From positions 20,236 to 84,235 of the forward strand of contig CALMPJ010000043.1 of NCBI GenBank assembly GCA_937871585.1: a DNA stretch of 64,000 bases. The letters run 5' to 3'. The translations under genes and the position numbers were made by a program. Under the pieces are notes generated by a model. It was given only the letters and a program-made list of their open reading frames with translations. It did no database searches and had not been told where the DNA came from. The stretch comes from an uncultured Acidobacteriota bacterium (GTDB taxonomy: Bacteria > Acidobacteriota > Blastocatellia > Pyrinomonadales > Pyrinomonadaceae). Below, piece by piece: positions 61,665-64,000 of this stretch (its first letter is position 1; the number at the start of each line of letters is the position of its first letter).

Positions 61665-62561
61665 ATGCACATCGAAACGCTGAAAGTTTTTTGCGACCTT
61701 GTAGATCTGGAATCATTTTCATTGGCCGCCGAACGCAATTTCATTACGCAGTCTGCCGTCAGCCAACAAGTTCGTACGCTTGAGGACAAGTTCAAACGCC
61801 GTCTGCTCGAACGCATCCGAGGCCGCCGCGATGTAAAGCTTACGCCCGCTGGCGAAGTGTTCTATCGAGAAGCGCAAAAAGTATTGGCCGCATACGACGA
61901 AATGCAGGAGAGCCTTCGCGGCGTGATCGGCAAGATCGGCGGAACTGTTAAGGTCGCAACAGTTTACAGCGTTGGGCTGCACGAGTTGCCGGTAAAGGTG
62001 CGCGAATTCATGACCAAGTTTCCCGCAGCAAAGATCGATCTCGAATATTCGCGGACCACGCGAGTAGTTCGCGATGTGTTGAGCGGAGCAGTAGAACTTG
62101 GCGTACTTGCATTTCCTGAACCAAAACGCGGTCTTACGATCACTCCAATGCCGGAGAATCGACTTGTGGTTATCGCTCCGCCAGATCACAAATTTGCTGC
62201 TAAGAAAAAGGTGAAAGTCTCTGATCTTAACGGACAAGATTTCGTCCATTTCGAACGCGACGTGCCAACTCGCAAAGCGATGGATCGCATCTTCAAAACC
62301 AACAACGTCGAGGTCAAAAAGATCGCAGAGTTCGACAACATCGAGACCATCAAGCGCGCAGTCGAGGTCGGTTTCGGCCTAGCCATCGTCCCCGAACCAG
62401 CCGTCACCGAAGCCCGCAAGGCCGGCACTCTCGCCGTGATTCCGCTCGCCGAAGACTACTGGACACGTTCCGTCGGCGTCATCCACCGCTCGGATCGCAA
62501 CCTCTCGCTTGCCGCAAAAAAGTTCGTGCAACTGCTCGCTGAGCTATCAACTCTCGGCTGA
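61665..62561 (+). CDS. LysR-family transcriptional regulator
   Basis: The 298-residue protein has an N-terminal winged helix (METLKVFCDLVDLESFSLAAERNFITQSAVSQQVRTLE, reading from MHIETLKVF) with the usual LysR recognition helix, then a two-lobed ligand-binding domain. Lobe elements include GTVKVATVYSVGLHELP, VELGVLAFPEP, LVVIAPPDHKFA and VGFGLAIVPEPAVTEARKAG. The ligand is not known. It is divergent from sdhC with 184 bases between starts and may control the sdh operon and itself; LysR regulators commonly work this way. The first ATG (MHIETLK) fits the family length. Confidence 0.93.
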   Translation: MHIETLKVFCDLVDLESFSLAAERNFITQSAVSQQVRTLEDKFKRRLLERIRGRRDVKLTPAGEVFYREAQKVLAAYDEMQESLRGVIGKIGGTVKVATVYSVGLHELPVKVREFMTKFPAAKIDLEYSRTTRVVRDVLSGAVELGVLAFPEPKRGLTITPMPENRLVVIAPPDHKFAAKKKVKVSDLNGQDFVHFERDVPTRKAMDRIFKTNNVEVKKIAEFDNIETIKRAVEVGFGLAIVPEPAVTEARKAGTLAVIPLAEDYWTRSVGVIHRSDRNLSLAAKKFVQLLAELSTLG

Positions 62562-62625
62562 TAACGCCTCGTTCCGTATGATTACAGACAACCATCCTCG
62601 AGATTTCGGGCATATAATTTGTTTT

Positions 62626-64000
62626 ATGTTCAAAAACTACTTCTCAATAGTTTTGCTGTTGGCCTGTTTCTCAACCTTTGCGTTCGGAGCAGCGGGTGAT
62701 CTTGACCCGACATTCGGCTCGGGCGGAAAGGTCTTTGCGACGGTTGCTGGTATGGAACCGGCACGCGGAATGACGCTGCAGCCCGACGGCAAGGTGATCA
62801 TCGTCGGTACGGTTTTAGGACAGGACTCGACCTCTGATTTCGCTGTCGTTAGGCTTAATTCCGATGGCTCCACTGACTTGGGCTTCGGTACGAACGGCCT
62901 CGTCTCGATACCTTTCGACAACTTTGCAAACGAACAAGCTACGGCCGCGGCAGTTCAGAGCGACGGCAAGATCGTTATAGGCGGCAGCGTCGAGTTTGGG
63001 TCGCAAGGTTGGGATTTTGGCATTGTAAGACTGGAGTCAAACGGGGCTCTAGACACTGCTTTCGGCAAGGTAAAGGTAAACATCGGCGGCGATGATTTCG
63101 CTAATGATCTGATCCTACAAGCTGACGGCAAGATACTGTTGACCGGCACAATTCGGCCTACGCCAAACACTGATGTTCCGCTTGTGCGACTTACGACGAC
63201 CGGTGCGTTAGATACTAGCTTGAACGGAACAGGAAAGGTCTTTGTCGGAATCGGCAGCGGCAATAATGATGTTGGCAATTCGCTCGCCGTGCAGCCGGAC
63301 GGCAAGATCTTGATCGCCGGTTCGACACGTACGGCAAGTCGCGGATACTTTCTACTTTTGAGGTTTACCACGAACGGTTTGCCGGACAGCACTCTGGGTT
63401 CGTTCGGGTTCATTCAAACCGAGATCGGTGCTCAATTTGACGCTGCCACAAGCGTCGCGATACAGTCCGACGGCAAGATAGTCGCGGGCGGAAACTCGAC
63501 CAGCGGCGGCCCTGAGCAACCAGCTTTTGTCAGATACAATACCAATGGTTCGCTCGACACATCTTTCGACTCTGATGGGAAGGTGTTGCTAAATCCAACA
63601 CCGTCGAATACAGTTCAGATCAAATCCCTTATGGTTCTGTCCGACGGCAAATTGATCGGTGTCGGAACCGCGTCGGCATCGTATCTATTGCTAAGAATGA
63701 CAACCAACGGTGCCCTCGACCCGACATTTGGTACCGGCGGCAGAGTGCTGCAATCTGTCGCTCCGTCAACCAGCGACGTCGCAAGAGCAATGCTTCAGCC
63801 CGATGGCAAGGTCGTCGCAGCGGGCGGCGGCAGCAGTACAACAACATTCGGTTTTACGGCGGCACGATTTGTCACTGTGAGTTTCCCAAGAGCCGGCCCG
63901 TTCGATCTTGATGGAGATCAGAAGACAGATGTGGCGATCTTCCGACCGAATGGGGCATCGTCGGAATGGTGGTGGTTGAGGTCTAGTAACGGAGGGAATG
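62626..64000 (+). CDS. Secreted delta-60 repeat/FG-GAP protein, 3' end outside window
   Basis: The frame is open from the ATG at 62626 to the window end, giving at least 458 residues. A signal peptide (MFKNYFSIVLLLACFSTFAFG) is followed by about seven delta-60-type repeats. Each has an LDPTFGSGGKV-like or LDTAFGKVKV-like phrase, a QPDGKI-like strand and a VRLNSDGS-like or VRLTTTGA-like strand, as in propeller-like surface proteins. At the cut end FDLDGDQKTDVAIFRPNG marks the start of an FG-GAP/VCBS-type region with a calcium-binding DxDxDxxxD loop. It is probably exported to the surface and may be a large adhesin or matrix protein. Confidence 0.87.
   Translation, partial: MFKNYFSIVLLLACFSTFAFGAAGDLDPTFGSGGKVFATVAGMEPARGMTLQPDGKVIIVGTVLGQDSTSDFAVVRLNSDGSTDLGFGTNGLVSIPFDNFANEQATAAAVQSDGKIVIGGSVEFGSQGWDFGIVRLESNGALDTAFGKVKVNIGGDDFANDLILQADGKILLTGTIRPTPNTDVPLVRLTTTGALDTSLNGTGKVFVGIGSGNNDVGNSLAVQPDGKILIAGSTRTASRGYFLLLRFTTNGLPDSTLGSFGFIQTEIGAQFDAATSVAIQSDGKIVAGGNSTSGGPEQPAFVRYNTNGSLDTSFDSDGKVLLNPTPSNTVQIKSLMVLSDGKLIGVGTASASYLLLRMTTNGALDPTFGTGGRVLQSVAPSTSDVARAMLQPDGKVVAAGGGSSTTTFGFTAARFVTVSFPRAGPFDLDGDQKTDVAIFRPNGASSEWWWLRSSNGGN

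Noticed and set aside
1..64000. Search by eye for tRNA, rRNA, CRISPR, transposase, integrase and phage genes
   Set aside because: None seen; the intergenic gaps are short and the repeats found are isolated hairpins, not arrays.

Overview
The window looks like a chromosomal segment of a Gram-negative, didermic heterotroph. The best guess is an Acidobacteriota member of the Blastocatellia/Pyrinomonadales type. This is inferred from gene repertoire: a very long Oar-like TonB receptor with an N-terminal carboxypeptidase-regulatory domain, many secreted SdrD-B, delta-60 and choice-of-anchor proteins, an ECF42/DGPF pair, bacillithiol synthase BshA, and a B-type three-subunit succinate dehydrogenase. 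There are outer-membrane genes (bamA, two skp, lpxA, fabZ). I saw no rRNA, tRNA, CRISPR array, transposase, integrase or phage gene. About 54 protein genes fill nearly all of the window. The only gap above 300 bases is 16625-16933, the leader of the TonB receptor.

Layout. 1-4.6 kb: the 5' part of a secreted SdrD-B/propeller protein, msrA with an atypical mtnB-like gene, a choice-of-anchor J protein, and a small low-GC membrane protein. 4.7-12.7 kb: acetyl-CoA synthetase, divergent xylGH plus a hydrolase, then moaA, a secreted protein and queG. 12.8-16.6 kb: the TonB receptor with a clear terminator. 16.9-23.8 kb: MBL-fold hydrolase, acyl-ACP desaturase, TolB-like propeller, CusF-like lipoprotein, dapF with an altered active-site loop, and an unknown membrane protein. 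23.8-32.3 kb: secreted nucleases (one frameshifted) interleaved with rlmN, a DsbD-N-like protein, pgeF and acpS. 32.3-35 kb: ECF42 sigma factor, DGPF protein, DUF1569 and DUF6265 proteins. 35-40.6 kb: M28 peptidase, PQQ-like propeller, zinc-finger anti-sigma and its ECF sigma factor. 40.6-46.9 kb: an ABHD18-like hydrolase coupled to bshA, two soluble sugar/sorbosone dehydrogenase-like proteins around a PPK2 kinase, and a secreted unknown.

46.9-57.9 kb is one co-directional envelope block, transcribed bamA, skp, skp, fabZ, small membrane protein, lpxA, small zinc-ribbon protein, FHA-TM-M15-like peptidase, NorD-like VWA protein. The last four genes of the block are tightly spaced or overlapping, which ties an FHA-controlled wall peptidase and a VWA protein to outer-membrane biogenesis. 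I regard this as the best candidate for an undescribed functional unit. 58.1-61.5 kb holds sdhC-sdhA-sdhB with a perfect nested palindrome inserted between sdhC and sdhA, divergent from a LysR regulator. The window ends inside a secreted delta-60 repeat/FG-GAP protein.

The other notable sequence-level signals are an MtnB homologue that has lost two of its three metal-binding histidines, a DapF with serine at its usual second catalytic cysteine, a one-base frameshift at a C4 run in a lamin-tail nuclease, a head-to-head overlap of the pgeF and acpS starts, and three kinds of intergenic hairpin repeat.
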